64,000 nt of DNA. Origin: Volvox africanus (taxonomy: Eukaryota > Chlorophyta > Chlorophyceae > Chlamydomonadales > Volvocaceae). The notes under the pieces were generated by a model. The model made no database searches, was not told where the DNA came from, and worked only from the letters and a program-made list of their open reading frames with translations. Position numbers and translations under genes: made by a program. Below are positions 24,284-36,781 of the stretch, piece by piece (positions within the stretch are counted from its first letter, which is position 1; each line of letters starts with the position of its first letter). The DNA lies in assembly GCA_030268105.1 (NCBI GenBank), contig BSDZ01000004.1, positions 1,847,001-1,911,000 on the forward strand, given 5' to 3'.

Positions 24284-25862
24284 TCACAATTTCTTAACCG
24301 TGGCAGTCGCACTCGCCTGCTCTGCCGCATCAGCTGCCTTAACGGCGGCCTTAGTCCTCGCCGCCTGCCGCGCCCCCGCCAGAGTCTTTCGCGCTAAGAA
24401 CAGCATCCCGAAGCAAAAAACCCACTCCAACACCCCTTCCGGCATCTCTAGGGCCAGGCGCCCGCCGGCGGCGCCACCTGCCAGTGTGCCCCCAGCCAAT
24501 GCCGCCGCCATGATCCAGTCAACGTTGCCTAGTCGGGCGTGCTGCGCCAAACCCACCAGGGAGGGTAACACCATGGCGGTCAACGACGTGCCCAACACGG
24601 AGAGCTGTGGGAGACCCGTCGCCACTGTCAGGAGGGGTGTCACGACCGTCCTGAGGGAGAGCAACCGGGGGATTGTAGAAAGTGATAACAAGATCCACAC
24701 CTGATGGGAATCTGAAGCACAACAGCATCGCTTGTGATGTGCCATCACGCTTGGTTAGGTAGTGAGAATCAGAACATTAGCGCTGCTGCTGCTGCTGCTG
24801 ACGACGACGACGACAACGATGATGATGATATTACAGTAATTCTGCAAAAAATGCTTTGTGGAGCTACACCTGTGCCGACAGCTTGGGGTGGTCGACGCAG
24901 GCGCACCTCCCACGTCTCCCACGTCTTCGTAAGCACTTACCCGCCGCCAATGCCCAAGAGCCCCGACGCAAAGCCTGCCAGCGTTCCCGTTGCCACCAGC
25001 ACGGCATCACTGTTGCGCAGTGGTCGCCAAAGAGGTTCAGGCTTCGAAGCCTCCTCCACACGGGTCCCTGCAACTGAGTCGGCGCCATCACAGGTGGCGG
25101 CGGAGCCACCCGATCCAGCGCCAATGGGATTTAAGCCCTTGTCAGCGTAGTTCCGCTGGATGTAAGGTTTGAGGGGCACCAGCGGAGCTACAAGAAACAG
25201 CCAGTAGGCTAGCAGACGACGCAGCATGGCGCAATCGAATGCATGCGTGGCTCGAGCACCAAATGGGACGGTAGCTATGGCTGTGGCGGAAATCAGCGCG
25301 GCCGACGTCAGGTCAACGGCGCCGCTGGACCAATAAACAAAGCCAGCGGCGCTGCCAGTGGCGGCCACGGCGGCGAGGGAGGTACCGGAGATGACACGCT
25401 GTGGAATGGTCCTGATGACAAAACGTATGCCGAGCGGCAGGAGGGAGGGAGGGAGGGAGGAGAGGGTGTCAATTGTTTGGGAGACGACACGAGAGCAAGT
25501 ACATGGGGACGGTGGTCTGACCCCCCTAGCTGGAAAGTGCACGCTCACCAAGCGCTGTCTGAAGCACTGGGTGTGGCATAAAGGTTTCCAGAGGTCTAGA
25601 AGTCGTTTGTGGCGGCACGCATGCCAAGAGATATACGAATATGCTTCCCCGTCAAGACACAACTTTGCACCCCATGCTTAGTGCACGATGGCGATGACAT
25701 CTCATTACTCGAACTGCAAGGTCGTCCTCACTTGCATATATTGGCGATGATGGGGGAGATGAGCACTCCGCCACCCACGCCCACCAGGCTGCCGAACGCA
25801 CCCGCAAGTGCCCCAATAGCCAACGCGAGCTTGCGTGCCTTGCCCAGAGTCTTATCAGGCAT
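24284..25862 (-). CDS. TauE/SafE-family membrane permease (sulfite/organosulfonate exporter type)
   Basis: Exons (minus) 25862-25732, 25411-24941, 24650-24284 give 322 residues from the Met at 25862. The family's two-fold repeat is plain: ALAGAFGSLVGVGGGVLISP near the N-terminus and TLAGFASGLLGIGGGTVVTP at the start of the second half, each glycine-rich helix ending in a Pro. About eight hydrophobic segments can be counted. The conserved TIPQRVISGTS follows the first repeat. Members move sulfite, sulfonates or other small anions; the substrate here is unknown. The 5' end is uncertain: an acceptor at 25873 joins in phase to an exon 26309-26234, which would add about 29 residues but overlaps the neighbouring small gene in another frame. 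The C-terminus is Ala/Lys-rich and probably faces the stroma or cytosol. Confidence 0.85.
24781..24829. repeat. GCT/GAC/GAT trinucleotide repeats
   Basis: Consecutive (GCT)n, (GAC)n and (GAT)n runs in the last intron of the TauE/SafE-like gene. Confidence 0.9.
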
Positions 25863-26247
25863 GCCAGCAACACCTGGTCTCAAGTCGGGGGACAAGCCAA
25901 GGACGTGTGGCAAATTGGCCGTGTTCACGCATGTGCAGGTCCATAACTCGATAGAGTACGGTGCGGACAGGCGGGAGAGGAATGGGGACAATATAATCTT
26001 GGAGGATCCATAGCGGCCCCAACCGTACCTCCCCCCATGCTGCGTCCTTGCTGACGCGCCAGTAGCCACGGAAATGAGCTGCGTGAGGTCCATGAGGTAA
26101 CCTCTCCTGTAGCTCGCCTTACAAAGCAGCTTGTGAAGCGATAATCCGTCAGCTGAGAAAGACGCTGCAATGCAGCTGAGCTGCGGGACATGGTGTGATA
26201 AGATGCGATAACGGTGACGTTGCCGGTGCTTACCGAAGCTGAGATCT

Positions 26248-26508
26248 TCAGTTTCGATAATCCTCAATTGCTTTCCACATTCCTGTAGAATCCGCAAATT
26301 GCGCATCATACATCACACCGTGTACCATCACGCGACTAGGTTCGGGTGCCTTGGCATCCACGAACCGAAGCACGGCAAAGTAATGACCTTTTTTCTTGAA
26401 ACCTGGCTCGCCTTCGCGATATTCTCGCACTTCTCGGCTTTGAAGAGGAGCAAATGCAACCGGATACAGCACTGCACCGATAAATAAGCAAAGGGCTCCT
26501 ACCTGCAT
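26248..26508 (-). CDS. Small single-pass membrane protein (86 aa)
   Basis: A single uninterrupted frame starting at ATG 26508. An N-terminal hydrophobic helix (GALCLFIGAVLYPVAFAPL) is followed by a charged domain (YREGEPGFKKKGHYFAVLRF, MVHGVMYDAQFADSTGMWKA). The helix ending in YPxxFxPL resembles in layout the animal SMIM20/MITRAC7 cytochrome-oxidase assembly factor, but this is only a pattern resemblance and no function is claimed. The composition is clearly protein-like. The sequence before the ATG (ATGCAG|GTAGGA) could instead be an acceptor, so an upstream exon is possible. Its 3' end overlaps a possible first exon of the TauE/SafE-like gene. Confidence 0.55.
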   Translation of the reverse strand: MQVGALCLFIGAVLYPVAFAPLQSREVREYREGEPGFKKKGHYFAVLRFVDAKAPEPSRVMVHGVMYDAQFADSTGMWKAIEDYRN

Positions 26509-27863
26509 TTGTCATTAGAATACGCCTATTAATTTATCACTTGGACGTTTGCCGAGTCGGGGACAGCTTCTTCTATGACTTGCCGCTATTGCTCCCTTTG
26601 CCTTGCTGTTATTAGACATCGCGAGTGTCTGTGTCTTCTCGTCCACAATGTATAGGCATTTTAAACATTTGTAACGTAAGGATGTCAGCTTATGATAAGC
26701 TGACATATGCAATCGAATTTGATGTCATAATGATAGGGTTTGCATCCGCGTTCGGTTGGTGTCATCATTTTTTGTCCTCAGGTAAGTCACACTTCTTTTA
26801 ACCGTGCGTCCGGCACTTCAATCCTAATAAGTCCTTCATACTCCCAGCGACCTCTCAATAATAGCCTGACCTGTAACAATACACATTTAGCTAAGTCCGA
26901 CGTTTCTGAATTGCCATCAGTGACCGGTAGATGCATCACACCAATCTCCTGGAGCTGGTCCGGTCCGTACCTGGGAACCGCGGTGTTTGCACCTTAGTGT
27001 TGGTGAGTCGGGGGTTGGGGGCACCCTTGCCGCCATTACCGTCCATTTTCGCGGCAGGACAACTAACCGACTATAAAGTTAATTATGCTCTAACGGCGGA
27101 TACCGTTCAGAGCCTGAACGGAAACCAAAGACTTGAATTACAGTACATCAGTACCGTACCTATCGGAAAAATTTAGTCGTCTTTCAAAAAAGAAGTCGGC
27201 GCTTTCTGCAACGGCCATGATGAAGGCCCAGCCATGATGAAGGCAACAGCGAGTCGTCACCAGCAGACTTGACCTGCCCTCATTTTACAATTGGGTGGTT
27301 GACCTCAATCATCCAGCAGCACAGACGAAAGCAGGTTAAACTCCTATAATGCCTGGAAATGATGTGACCCTCAATGTGTTGCGCCTCCCCCATCCACTGC
27401 TCATAGCTACACTTTTTCACCCCTTCCTGACAGGGTCAGAGGAAAACCCTGGGAATCAACAAAGTACTAACAGCTCATCCACCTCATCTTGGGATGATTC
27501 GTCAGTTCAAAGAGGGGCAGAGTAACACTTAGTTGTTGATAGGTATGTAAAATGCGTCCAAAATCGCTGCATCAAATAATATTTGAGCAGCACCACAAGA
27601 CACATCTTTCCGGTATTCCCAGCTCCCAAACATCGCAACAAAAGGAACGAAGTCCAGCAAACAGCCTCACGAAACTTCAATCTGTGCGTTATTATTCGCG
27701 AGCCATCATCGCGCGATCATGTGCAAGTTCATAATATAAGTATTGCCGCGCAGTTGTCGATTGTTAATGTGATGATCCCAATCAGCCCAATTGAGGGGAC
27801 GCTGGGGGCTACACCCCCTTTTGCACACCGCAAATTACCCCAAAATCAGAGTAAATTCACTAC
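26509..27863. other. Intergenic, no gene resolved
   Basis: AT-rich. It probably contains the unresolved 3' end of the minus-strand gene that begins at 32147, and the promoter of the small membrane protein. No exon could be supported. Confidence 0.35.
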
Positions 27864-30800
27864 CTTGTGCAGCGGCGTGCAGCTCTCTATCGTAGCCATG
27901 TATGGAGATGATGTCGGCTTCTTGAACAGGCCTCGCGCCGCATCACTGACTTTCGCCTTCACATGGCTGAGCACACACCTAGACTTCCTGGTCGTACAGC
28001 TCAGCACTGTACTTCCAGGGAACCGAAAGGGGTGCACCTGGAGGACAAGATGTGAGGAAATGTTCGAAAAATGGAGGTCTCGTTCAAATAAAATGCAGCG
28101 CGTATAACTGAATGTTATGTGACAAGTTCCTGCTGCGACAAGTACCACCACATGCGCTTTAAGATGAGAAGGGTGCAGGCAAGCTGACTGACACAGGAAG
28201 CTAGCAAGGAGCGCTCGGCAACGCGCAAATCATTGTCAATTGCAACAAGGAGAGCAGAACCCCAGCAGGCTTACCAGGTGCAGCTTGTACATCGGCCTGG
28301 TGATGTAACGCTCCAAAACCTCGGCCAAGCGGTCCTCTGCCTTGCACGCATACTCCATAAGGAACCCATCCCGCACTGTCCAAACCTCCAGCAGCAAGGG
28401 ACCCAAACTTGAGCAAGTCCTCAAATGTGAGGTCCGCGCCCGGACGTGGAGAGCATACAGCATCGCAAACCATCGCAAACCGTGCGTTGGGTTCTGTCGC
28501 CGTCTCGATGGGTTCGCCCAAAGCCATCATCACAGCGCGTGTCAGTCTGTCTGCTGGGGAGCAATCCAGGTCCAGCTTGAGGTCTACGGCCTGTGCCCCC
28601 CTTTCCGTTTTGCGCGGCACTGTGGCGTCACAAACGCACTGGGTGTTCAGCGTGTAAAACTCGTCTGCCGTCATGTCCACTGTTGCGAACAGGGTGTAGT
28701 GCTCTCCGCATACGGTGCTCCCCGTGCCCTCAAGCGGAAGCTCGAGCTTACCGTCGCAAACGGAACGTAAGCTAATGGGGGGGATATTCAGGCATGTTAC
28801 AGCGCACGCTGCTTTGTTCTGCCGAGATACTCGTGGATGGCCTTGCTGTATTCTGGATAAGGCTCGAAGAAGGACACACCGCGGTAAGCGCACTTGCGAG
28901 GTTGCACACGTAACATTTAAATCTTCTTGCCTGTCTCTGTTCGATTCCGCTCTTCACGTCACCATCGCAAGGTCGCCCTGGCATGTATTCCCAGACCAAA
29001 GGTGCATCGGAACGGACACGGTGAACGAGGTTCGGGGACATAGTGTGCAATGCCGACGCCATGTCGCCGCTTGAGTCTACACAGCTCAGGTGAAGCCAAA
29101 TGAATACGGCTTTAAGTGAAGCGATAAACTGCGAGATTTTGAGACAGTCATACAGAATGGGACCTTCACCCCATATCGGGAGAATATGCCCTTCAACACC
29201 ACACTCACATTAGTACGCCGCTCGGTCGATCCTATTCCCGGACCCCGGTAAAGGGTGAGGGCCCTTTGGCTGTCATACACAAAAATCAGAAAGTAGGTAC
29301 AGCGACGCTTGGTAGGGCGACAATTGTCCTCCGTGGGTTATCATTAGGGGTCAGAGTACGAGTACCCCCTGTACGGAACAACCTTGGACTGGGTGTGGCG
29401 GCCTTGCCGACCAGGACCAACGAAGTCCGGGGGACCAGCCGCACCCGCAGTGCATAACACCCTTCACGCAGTGCCCTTCTTCACTAGCTTGTTTACCTCA
29501 GCACATGAGGCATGCGTGACCATCAGAGTCAGTCTGCACGTGGTTTCTCCGGTGCACGGAGCCCACCTCACCCATCGTTTTTCTGATTGGGAGCACACGA
29601 TGAGCGGCTTAATAATTGTCCACAGCAACAGGGGTCTGCCCCTGCGCCACACTGTTATGCACTTCGTATACACCTACACCACATAGGTTTTAGCTACAAG
29701 GAACAGTACTACTGTTCAGGGAGTTTGCACTGTAGAGGGAAGCGGATTGAGCCTAAGCGGTTGCCCAAACCCTTGCCCAAACTGAATCCCAGTACACGGC
29801 GGCCAAGGGGCACCAGGAATCCGCCTAAATAGCTGGTCCTTCAGGATATGGGACTGAGGTTCAGGTCTGTTGTCAGTGGTCGCCGTGAACACACTTCTCT
29901 TACCATTGCATAACGATATCGCCCACCAGAATTGTGCCACTACGTAAATACGGAAAGGTTCCAGGAGTCAACATGAAACGCACGCCTCCCAATTAATGGT
30001 CTCTGTGGTTTTGGGCGCGATGGGGCACAGAGCCTGTAACGGGCTGTGCCAAACCCGTTCTTCGCCCCATACGCTGCCGTAACCCTCCCGTGCTCCAGCG
30101 ACTTCCGCAAGGTGCCATTCGTTGTGTATCAGTCCTGAATTAATGCCGGGGTGCTTTCCAGTGCATTCCATGTTGGCCCATCAATCCCAAAGGGGTTGCA
30201 AACGGTAGCGACGCACCCGTGTCCAGCGGCGAACTTGAACGCTCGTGTTTTGGCACCCAAGAAGCCCGCTCACGTTGGAAAGGTCCCTATCTACTCAGTT
30301 CAAGGCCAGGAATACAGAGTACGCTCCCAGGATCACACGTTCCGCCCCCGATGGGAGATGTCCGGGTTCACAGATAGCTACATATCCCTAAGTCCGCACC
30401 TAAGTCCGCAATAAAAATATAATAAAAATATTATATATGTGTATATAAATTTTGACCCATGAAACCAGCAATCCAAAAGAATACTATCATACGGCCGATC
30501 TGAATATCCATCAACACCGGGTTGGCGTGTTGGGCATGGCAAAGCAGCTAATGCTCAGACCCTCCTCATCGCCTGTCGGCGTATTTGACGTAGGTTACTC
30601 TGTCACTTTTCTTGATATAGGTTAAGGAGCTGATCAACCGCTCCTGGCACGTGCTGCCGCTCGTGTCGAACATAAACATGCCCTGTTCCGCAGCCTGCTG
30701 CGCCATGCAAAAAACGTCCGATAGCCTCTGCAGGCACCGAGCGGAAAACTGTAAATTACGGCTCCACACATGGGGCAGAATTCTCAAAAAGAGTGACAGA

Positions 30801-32147
30801 TCCTTACATGCAGGGTCTTTACGCCCTTATCACGCAAGCTCGTGTTCGGGAAGGCGATCCACCCAGGGGGTACCATTGCATCGCGGCAAAAGACACCGTC
30901 GAGCAGGTTCCCAATGCTTCCAGTCAGCAGGGGGTAGTTTTCTGTGTGACCGTACATGCGCCTGCACAGGCAAATGTTACACGGCCAGCAATCATTGCGT
31001 AAAACCAGATTAGGAAAGCGGCAACTGGGTTCACACTGCAACCTTGATTTCGTAGGAACATTACTTGTTTTAGCTTGCGGTAGAGAGAGCGCGCGTAATG
31101 CATGCCCCTTTACCCGTGCGTCTTGTCCGCAGCATTAGTGACAGATCTCACACGACGATTTCAAAATCGTTGCCTGGCATTCTGTCAGTCCGTATATGGA
31201 CAAAATGCTGACATGCAGCAGGGCCATTTCATGGCCGGCGTCCTTCACTTTCGATTCACATAGATCGCACGTACATACCCTGCAGCGTCGAAAGCATGGA
31301 CTCCAACTCGGCGATCAGCTTCTGCCGCAATTGACGTCACACGGGCACATTCATCACGGACGTCAGCAACGCGTACAACATGTTGACCCAGATTGTCACC
31401 GCTGGAGGTGTGGCCCCTGTAAAATTTCCAGCCCCCCTCCTGCACGCAGACACAACGCAAGTGACTTTAGTTGTGCTCAACGCCTTTATAATTTAACTGT
31501 TCCCCCTCGATCGTATCGTACATTAGGATTACTGTCATGCGCATGGCAGCCGTGGATAAATCCAGGTACAAGACACGAATACAGGCGTAGCTTGTGTACT
31601 GCCACGCTGACCGGACAGAAAGTGTTTACGATGTAGAACAGCAGTGCCCAGCTGATACTTGCTCGCCAATCATCATAACCTTCCCACTAATTCTTAATCT
31701 CCTCGCCTGCTTGTTGGTCTATATAATTTCTGGTCGCCTCGCCGCCTTGCATCGCACGCGATGGGTGTGCTAAACCATACCTTACATGTTCATACATGCA
31801 TACAAATTATTTGTGTTTGCGTCGCAAGCTTACATAATAATTTTCCGCTGGAAAATATTCCAAGTGTATTCGCGGGATTATGGAAGCACTTACCTCCCGG
31901 CGTCGGAAGATCTTTTTAACAGCCTAAAAAGATAAATCAATATATCAATTTTGCGTTCTGGTAACAGGATGATGGACAGAATGGAAAGATCAAGACCAAC
32001 CTCATAATGATAGTAAACCGCCGCCCCCGCCCCCCCAATAAGGGTAGCAAATAGAAGTGTTGGGAGGATCGACCTATTCCTTCTGCCATCAAACTCCACG
32101 TGCACGGATCGGTAAGCTTCGACGACTTTTGAGTGAAAGATACCCAT
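27864..32147 (-). CDS. Type II membrane protein with PAN/Apple-like modules, unknown function (3' end unresolved)
   Basis: Exons with agreeing phases (minus): 32147-31894, 31606-31522, 31439-31279, 30961-30808, 30727-30599, gap, 29203-28958, 28892-28831, 28771-28459, 28385-28275, 28037-27864. A cytosolic N-terminus precedes one membrane helix (ILPTLLFATLIGGAGAAVYY). Then come two segments like volvocine PAN/Apple domains: GGWKFYRGHTSSGDNLGQ with VGVHAFDAAGRMY, and PPGWIAFPNTSLRDKGVK with GMFMFDTSGSTCQERL. The C-terminal part is Cys-containing and conserved-looking (GHILPIWGEGPILYDCLKI, LVWEYMPGRPC, YRGVSFFEPYPEYSKAIH, TVRDGFLMEYACKAEDRL) but I do not recognise it. Topology suggests a Golgi or surface protein. 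At least one exon between 30599 and 29203 is missing (29.5-29.6 kb is a candidate, ending SCAE before GTAAAC). Reading 28892 through gives a stop at 28797, so the 59-nt intron after 28831 needs proof. Some acceptors end in AAG or GAG. Confidence 0.5.
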
Positions 32148-34103
32148 TGCAGGCGATGAGGTGCTTAACGATGTATACAACTAAAGGTTGTGGCTAATCC
32201 TCCACCTTGCCTTGCATCAGAGAATATGAATAAGGTGTGTTTGTATATTCTTGAACCGTGAACATGTATGACGAGCCCCGTGCACTGTACATTGCAGTAC
32301 ACGGAAGCTTGCTGATGCCTACGGTATTTAAATGCATCATCATACTGCGTGCTATATTCAAATGGTAGTTTCTTCATCCCCCATTTGTTTCCGTCTTAGT
32401 GCTTAGGTGATTAGAGGTGATTTGGGCATTAAACCCAACATTTACTAAAGGGAGCATAGTCCATGCCGCGTTTGAAATGACGCCAGTTCTGTGGAGTACG
32501 GAGAAGCACTTACTGATAGAATGCCCAGGTTACAATGAAGCCCCCGCTAATTCCTCCAGCCTAGGTTTGTTGCTTCGATGCGAAATTGTATCCAATTAGG
32601 TTTTTCCAGTTATATATCCTTGTGGTAAACTCCTCAACTATGATTCGAACTTAACTCGACAATGAGTGACAGCTTTTAGTCCTGTCCTAACCGATCGGAC
32701 TTTTGGGGGATTAGCTTCATGTTTGCCTTTATCCTTATCGCTTTTCTGTTCCCTGCTTGACTTACTGTCCTTGAGCCTCATGTCTTGGGTGACTATGCGA
32801 ACGTGAGTACTGGCGAAGTTGTGACAGTCAATCACGCCATTTTATGCATTACAAGGTAGGTTGGTGAAAGGCATAAAAAATTCAAATCGGGTACTATTTC
32901 GTTTGTGAGAAGTATGCAGCTACAACTTGTCAAATCAACTCGTCAGCACCAGGGGTCTTGTTTTGAACTCGTCAGCACCAGGGGTCTGGTTTGAACTCGT
33001 CAGAACCAGGGGTCCACCCTTGGTTTGACCAGCCAGCCGTAACAAGCAGGTCTCAAATAGAATGTGGCGTACTGCCTTATTTCAAGCGGGATCAGGGAAA
33101 AAGGCCAAGACCACCAAACCCTATCCAGCTGGTAAAGTATCAAAGGAAAAGGAAAAGACAAGCCTGGCTTAGACGGCCACTGCGGCGATCATGCGTTCAG
33201 GCCAAGACGCCGAGGTGCACTTCCATATACCAACTGATCTCACACGACCACGGAGACGCGTGGGGGATCAAACGCCAAAACTCTATTCGCAAGTCTTGCG
33301 CCCATTCCGTAGCCCGCCATTCCACGTATGGACAGGAGTAAGGAGCACGCTCCTGGAGATCGTGAGATGTCCTCCTGCGACCACCTCTCGCCAGCAAAAC
33401 TCACATCTCATGACCTGTTTCATTCTGTACGCTCCGCAGGCACGACATTCGCCAATCAGGGAAACCTGCATAGGAATCACTGCTGGCTATTTTTCCCACT
33501 GTGGACCTTGGGCTGGTTAGATGCGCCTCCCAGTCAGTCTGTGAATATGGCTAATCCAGCTGATTCGTTCCACATTCGTTTCCAGATTCAGCACCATCAA
33601 ATTGCCAACCCTCATACGCCAGGCACGGGGTGGTGGTCGGTAGAGGTGCGTTATGAAACATAAAAACCGCATGATTGCTACTGATATGGCCCAGGCCAAC
33701 CAGAAACCAATCTACCGGAAATCCTTACCGCAAGATGGGGGCGTTCCTGTTCTGCCTGTGCGCCTTTGTGGTGAAGGAGACGCCCGAACACGAGCGTGGT
33801 AATGAACCCCTGGCTTTTACGTACTTAAGAATTGTATGCCACTAAGGCCGCTAAGCAAGGCAAACAGAGCGCCTGAGCCACCAGAATGCGCTGATATCCC
33901 AATGAAACCATTACCTAAACAACCGGCGCACTCGTGCGGGACACGTTAAGAATCGGCCGCAATATGATGGCATACTGAAGCAAATACGCCGGCTGCCTCC
34001 ATGCATCTACTCTGGAGAAACAACCTAACGAGAGTCTGCCTAAAACTATCTTAACTGCCGCAAGTTAGGCAGGTGGCGTACGCACTGCAGCGTGCAGACT
34101 CGC
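32148..34103. other. Intergenic, no gene seen
   Basis: AT-rich 2 kb with a threefold tandem repeat at 32937-33014. Plus-strand frames around 33.0-33.7 kb are open but show no family pattern or splice support. Confidence 0.4.
32937..33014. repeat. Three tandem copies of a 27-28 nt unit
   Basis: The unit begins AACTCGTCAGCACCAGGGGT and is repeated three times with small changes; the third copy is shortened. Confidence 0.9.
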
Positions 34104-34911
34104 TCACCACCCACCGCTATCTTCCGTCCCAGTCATAGCCCATGTGCTTGACTGCACCGCGATAGGAAGGCCGCCGCCTCTAGGTGGACTAAAAGATTGT
34201 CGTTCCTGCTGCTGCTGCTGCTGCTGTTCCTGGCGGTGTAGTTCAGACTGTTGCGCAGGGTGCAGGCGGTGCAGGCGGAGGCCGCTCTCCACAAGGTCAG
34301 TCATCACCTGTCAATAAGACAGTCCAGGCCCGGCGGACCAGTTCCTTGATACGTACTTTAAGGGATCCAGAAATTACACTCCAGAGCACAGCGATCCGAT
34401 GCTATCCGCCTGTTTTATGCAAGTGAGGAAGGGCCTGCCGGGGTGACCATGGCCCCGGTCCCCAGGCAACCTCACCTGACAAATCCAATCCTCCAAAGGC
34501 GCGAAACGCGGAACCGGATCTCACAGTGCGATTTGCTTGGCCCAGCCCTTAAGCATTAGAAACTCAGAAGCCTCCTCCGCGAGCCATTCGCCCAAGGTGC
34601 CGAGAAACGCGTATTCCAGGTCCGCACCAATTGACTCGGCTACGATTTGACGAAGACTGCCCCCAAGTCGTGCGCGTTCCCTCCTCCCCGTTTCCTAATC
34701 GACCCACCTGCACTCGCTCACGCAACGCACGCAGGTCGCCTCGCAGCTCTGCCTGCGCCCTACGCCGCCGGCTCGCCGCCTCCCCCAGGCGCTGCAGGCT
34801 CGCTGCCGTCACCCGCACGCCCGCGTAGATGAACCCCAAAAGCCCCAAGCCGGCGGTGATGGTGCCCGCCTCCTGCGTGTCAGCCCACAACAGCCGGCTT
34901 GGTCTGTTCAT
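34104..34911 (-). CDS. Small membrane-anchored protein with Gln-rich tail, 2 exons
   Basis: Exons (minus) 34911-34708 and 34307-34104 join in phase 0 to 135 residues. Residues 15-35 (EAGTITAGLGLLGFIYAGV) form one hydrophobic helix. An Arg/Ala/Leu-rich helix follows (RRRRAQAELRGDLRALRERV) that continues across the junction into MTDLVESGLRLHRLH, suggesting a short coiled coil. A poly-Gln run from a CTG repeat and a Ser/Gly tail end the protein. The layout (N-terminal anchor plus basic coiled coil) fits an organelle membrane assembly factor, but no family is recognised. Donor GTGGGT and acceptor CAG are standard. Confidence 0.55.
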
Positions 34912-36781
34912 CCTGGCGCTTTGAACACGAGCCGTAAGAGCTTAGATAACAAAAATCTTGGGCGTCAGAACGTTATGAAAACTAGAACGAAATTGCGGAA
35001 CGTTCCTGATTAGGCATATGAACCTAATAACAGCTGGCGAGATGTTTCTAGAAGAGGTAGGAATAGGGCCCCCAAGATGTGGACGAACGACGTCACAGAT
35101 CCAGAGAAGTTATGGGCGGATCCAAATCCCTCCAACCCAGTGCGCTCAGTGCAAGTCCCCTGATAGCCGGTGCGGCCAGCCCGCAATCATTTCAATACGG
35201 CCTGGCATGCGAACTGGCAGCTCACAGGAACGCGCAACGCCCGAAGCAGCCGCGCGACACCATAAGCACCCGCCGTTACGACCGCAATAACCCGGATCTG
35301 CTGTGCCACGAAGTCGGGGTTCACAGAAGGCTCTATCGCACGGTCCATAAGCGAGGGAAGGTGCTGCGAGGGGGCATGGGGAAATCATGTGGCGACTTCG
35401 GTTCGGGTAGTTAGGTTGCGGCGGCCTTGCGCAGCTTAGAAGTTAGGGTCTAGATCATTCACTCTGCGCGCCGAGGGAGTTGCTGGCAGAGCCGCAGATA
35501 ACAATAAGTCGGGCTTTAGGCCTTTTTTGATTCACGGTGTGGTGCGGTGTCTGCTTTTTTGGTGCGGCGCATTTGCTATACGGTGTGGTGCGGTGCATTT
35601 GCTCAGGGCACCTGCCCATAGTTCCATTTGTATGGCCAGGTGAAACGATTTGCGCTATCTCCTCCCCCCCCACCATGACCCTGGCCTGAGATGCGTGACA
35701 TTTGCATGGAGTCTTTGACCAACACCAACTGAATCCACATGAATCCACATGAATCCACATGAATCAGGGCGTTATCGGACTCTCGCCCAGTACCAGTACC
35801 CTGTACCAGTGTACCAGAACCAGCTCATCCGTAAGGTCGCGGGTAGCCATTGCTTCCACGCACAGGTAACTTGGATGCGCCTCACCTTGGTCTCCACATC
35901 CAGGGCCTGAACGTGCTGCGCGAGACTCTTGTAAGCGCGCCTGCGTGGTACGACCGGGCAGATGGGTTTCTGAGTACCGCAAACAGAACAGGATGGGATG
36001 CTTGTGGAGCTTGGATAATTGGCATAATTGGCCTCATCCCAGTGGGGAGCTATTGATACCTACTACCAGATGCTCTGATGGTAATTCAATACATTGAGAA
36101 TTATGTTATACGGCCGGGCGAAGAGGCCCTAACGTGTTGTGCGACATGTGCGGGTGGCACTGCGCACCTGTGCAGACATGGTTTGAGTGCTCTTGCATAC
36201 CCACCGGCGAGGGGACACTGTTAATCCCTGGGGTGATATCCCGTTTATGATCATTCTGGAGTACCTGAGACTTGAAACATCGGTGGCGTGTAGGTCCCCA
36301 AGTTTTGCCTCAAGTGCAAGAACCTGCGCGTGGCACGCGGTTGGACAGTATGTGGACAGCTAAAAACCAGTGTGATTCCGTAAGAGAATAAGAAAGGAAA
36401 AATTCATACCTACGTTGAGCCCGAGTTATCCGAGTTAGTGATAATGACTTGCCTCTGCACGTAGGGTTTGCACCTGCTCCTCAAGCTGGCGCTGCCTTTG
36501 TGCATCACAAGGTCCATCCAAGCCACCCATGGAAACCTTTAATGAATAAGGTAAGTGGTATTGTCTTTTTGTTATTGATCCTGGGAGATACGTCCTTGTA
36601 CGATACCTGACGGAACAGGACCATCGTATAAAAGGGTCCGGGTAGCAAGATTATCCCAAAACCCTATTACAGGGTGTGTAATCCTGAATACCATATATGC
36701 TTGTACAAGAGTGCAATCACCGTTTAATTATTGCAGCGATCCTTCAGAAGTCCGATCAAACCCGCAAGTCGGAGAGGGGCT
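34912..36781. other. Intergenic, no gene seen
   Basis: No supported exon. A duplicated CGGTGTGGTGCGGTG block lies at about 35530-35600 and a 10-nt tandem repeat at 35731-35764. It contains the clathrin light chain promoter region. Confidence 0.4.
35731..35764. repeat. (GAATCCACAT)n tandem repeat
   Basis: Three perfect copies plus a partial fourth. Confidence 0.95.
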
